From an uncultured Prevotellaceae bacterium (GTDB lineage: Bacteria; Bacteroidota; Bacteroidia; Bacteroidales; Bacteroidaceae), in contig OMTC01000251.1 of assembly GCA_900313845.1 (NCBI GenBank), positions 1 through 6,494 of the forward strand: a stretch of 6,494 nt of DNA. Reading direction: 5' to 3'. Every line of letters starts with the position of its first letter. Positions within the stretch are counted from its first letter, which is position 1. Made by a program: the position numbers and the translations under genes. Below the pieces are notes generated by a model that made no database searches, had not been told where the DNA came from, and saw only the letters and a list, made by a program, of their open reading frames with translations. Positions 4,571-6,494 of the stretch are shown in pieces.

Positions 4571-6494
4571 TTAATAGGTGTTAGGGAAAGAATACATATT
4601 TGTATTCATGGAGGAGTTCGTATTCCCTTTGCTGCCGCCCTTCCTTGTGCGCTCAGCATTCCTATTCTTGATGGTCTTCTCCTTGTCAGGCTTCTGCTTC
4701 GTAATCTTTGCAGGTTTCTGCTTGAAACGTGGCGTGTCGAGCGGATTCCAAGTTTGTGTCACTTCCCACTGCGCACGAAGATTCAAAGCACCAGGATAGT
4801 AGAAGGTTTCCTCTGCTTGGGTTTGCGAATCATATTCGCCCGTGGTCCACACACCATCTCCATTGCGGTCGTAGAACATGCGCATATAGTATGTGCCTGG
4901 CTGCAAGAAATAGAAATCAGCCTTCCCATTTTTCACCCTCGTTTCCTTCACCACCTTATCGGAATTATTCAACAACTGCACAATCGCTGTGGTGTCGGTA
5001 TTTTGCAAACTCACAAAGAGCGTGCTGAAATCGTCGAGCGACTTCACAACAATCGTTTTCTTCATGCCGTCCCAGCGCTTGTTGTAGATGCTGACGATGG
5101 CTCCCGTATCTGCCAAGAGCTCATATTTGGTACCAGGCGTCCACTCAGCATAGAACCGCAAGGCATTCACCTTGCCTGGGATGCGACGCAACACAAACGG
5201 ACGCTCTTCCTTAAGGGAGTCGATGATTTCGGAGAAATGGAACATGGAACGATAGAAGGTGTCGATTGGCACTTCGAACGATAGTTCCACATTCTGGTCC
5301 GGATTCAAGGATGTCTTTATGCTCTTGATTTCAAGGAACTTCTCTGGCATAGGCGGCACCTCAATATCCTCATCTGATTCCTTCTTTTTCTTCTTCTTTT
5401 TCTTAGATTTTGAGTCATCGGAGATATCGGAGGCCTCGGAGAGCTCAGAGGATTCAGAAAGCTCGGAATCTTCCTCCTCGTCCTTCTTCTTTTCGTCCTT
5501 GTCTTCCTCACGCTGCTTTTTCCGCTTCTCCTTCTTATATTCCTTGATGTATTCCTTGCGATATTCCTCGTATTCGTCCGCCTTACGCTTCTGAATCTTC
5601 TCGTAAGTCACTTTCGAGAACACATTCACCGTGTCAAATCTTTGAGTGAGTACTCCAAGCGTATCTGTGGCGTTGTAAGTCATCACAAAGGAAAGCGTGT
5701 CGTTATTGTAAACGAGCGAATCACGAATCCAATAAGTGATGGTGTCGTTCTTCGGCGACTTGTCGATGACGAAAGCACTGTCCGCATTGAAGCCCAACCC
5801 TTCAATCTGAGGCAGAGAATCATCGGGAGCAGTAAAGAAAAGAGTGAATTTCTCCAACTGAGGACGCTCACTTTTGAGGAAAGCACGGTCTTGCCCAGCT
5901 TCTTGGAAAGCGAGCAACATGATATCGTCGGGATAAAAGTGTGTGTAAGGAATCGTATCGACTTTCAAGAAATGGATGGAGTCGTGCCACAGCGTATCGT
6001 AACGAGTATCAGGACGACTCGAGGACTGCACAACACGATGCGAGAAAGCAAGCATTTCCGCTTTCTGACTGAAACGATAGTCGAAGTCCACATCTTTCAA
6101 GGCGAACACACGATAGCGAGTGTTCTTGTTGAGACCTTTGATAACAAAATGTCCGCGACTATCTGTTCGGGAAATACGTTCAAAAGGAGATGTGCGGAAG
6201 ATGCTATCTGGCAAGGTCTTGTCGGCATCTTCATCACTCATCGCTGAATCGGCTTCCAAATAATATAGACCTACCACAATGCCTTTGATAGGTTCCAAAT
6301 CCTCAGCATTCAACACATAGCCCGAAACCTGAAAAGTATCGATGGATTCGCCAGTTGAGAAGGTAAAAGCATAGTCACCCATCGGGTTCCCCTCGTTGTT
6401 ATCCTCTATGGCATCAGCAAAGTCTATGGTATAAGTCGTATTTGGCATCATTGAATCCAACAATGTCACAGTGATTCGCTTACCAGAAGAATTG
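4571..6494 (-). CDS. Large Ig-like (SbsA-type) cell-envelope protein, N-terminus cut by window edge
   Basis: The frame is open to the right edge (NSSGKRITVTLLDS), so the GTG at 6467-6469 is an internal Val and the true start, probably with a lipoprotein or secretion signal, is outside. Counting from that Val, residues 1-42 end an SbsA-type Ig-like domain (NTTYTIDFADAIEDNNEGNP, FTFSTG). Residues ~46-125 look like a carboxypeptidase-regulatory-like beta sandwich (VSGYVLNAEDLEPIKGIVVGLY, RTDSRGHFVIKGL). Residues ~195-285 are beta-rich. Residues ~290-370 are a highly charged Lys/Glu/Ser stretch with a run of eight or more lysines. Residues ~376-480 look Ig-like again, and YDRNGDGVWTTGEYD (533-547) resembles an Asp-rich calcium loop. 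The tail (~582-612) is strongly basic. Such proteins are widespread in Bacteroidetes and thought to sit in the envelope, but their job is unknown. The stop TAA is at 4571-4573. Confidence 0.85.
   Translation of the reverse strand, partial: NSSGKRITVTLLDSMMPNTTYTIDFADAIEDNNEGNPMGDYAFTFSTGESIDTFQVSGYVLNAEDLEPIKGIVVGLYYLEADSAMSDEDADKTLPDSIFRTSPFERISRTDSRGHFVIKGLNKNTRYRVFALKDVDFDYRFSQKAEMLAFSHRVVQSSSRPDTRYDTLWHDSIHFLKVDTIPYTHFYPDDIMLLAFQEAGQDRAFLKSERPQLEKFTLFFTAPDDSLPQIEGLGFNADSAFVIDKSPKNDTITYWIRDSLVYNNDTLSFVMTYNATDTLGVLTQRFDTVNVFSKVTYEKIQKRKADEYEEYRKEYIKEYKKEKRKKQREEDKDEKKKDEEEDSELSESSELSEASDISDDSKSKKKKKKKKESDEDIEVPPMPEKFLEIKSIKTSLNPDQNVELSFEVPIDTFYRSMFHFSEIIDSLKEERPFVLRRIPGKVNALRFYAEWTPGTKYELLADTGAIVSIYNKRWDGMKKTIVVKSLDDFSTLFVSLQNTDTTAIVQLLNNSDKVVKETRVKNGKADFYFLQPGTYYMRMFYDRNGDGVWTTGEYDSQTQAEETFYYPGALNLRAQWEVTQTWNPLDTPRFKQKPAKITKQKPDKEKTIKNRNAERTRKGGSKGNTNSSMNTNMYSFPNTY

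Noticed and set aside
4500..4572. Possible - strand terminator after the Ig-like gene (CTCC...GGAG, then T-rich sequence).
   Set aside because: The stem is only about 4 bp with a long loop and the T-run is offset; too weak to call.

Overview
The window looks like the chromosome of a member of the Bacteroidales, most likely Prevotella or a close relative. This is an inference from several signs: a TAnnTTTG promoter box, a metallopeptidase carrying TonB-plug-like sequence, DUF3108 and SbsA-type Ig-like proteins of the Bacteroidetes kind, and a GC-rich inverted-repeat element of a type I recall from these genomes. No RNA gene, CRISPR array, transposase or integrase is visible.

Left part, + strand: the window opens in the last ~117 codons of a CHAT-domain (caspase-like) protein, closed by a strong hairpin at 394-433. 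A 442-base intergenic region follows. It holds a ~120 bp GC-rich nested-palindrome element (474-595) and then an AT-rich control region. In that control region three TTAGTT boxes, spaced exactly 21 bp apart, overlap a Bacteroidetes-type promoter.

Middle, + strand: that promoter should drive a two-gene operon, a BlaI/MecI-family repressor (798-1166) and a BlaR1-like M56 membrane metallopeptidase (1191-2717), ending in a good intrinsic terminator (2769-2808). By analogy with BlaR1/BlaI, the peptidase would sense something and cause the repressor to be inactivated. However, there is no beta-lactam sensor domain. The extracytoplasmic part carries TonB-plug-like sequence instead.

Right part, - strand: three convergent genes read right to left. 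They are a large Ig-like surface or cell-envelope protein cut by the window edge (4571-6494), a secreted DUF3108 protein (3553-4407), and rnhB for RNase HII (2818-3487). The rnhB gene is broken: an apparent 17-nt deletion removes the conserved LAKxxRD segment and shifts the frame. Its 5' end, including the only usable start codon, lies inside a 112 bp inverted-repeat element (3440-3551) that fills the gap to the DUF3108 gene. A 17-bp tandem repeat (three copies) lies upstream of the DUF3108 gene.

I do not see a clearly new multi-gene system. The points most worth checking are the phased operator array, the plug-bearing M56 sensor, the two structured elements and the rnhB lesion.
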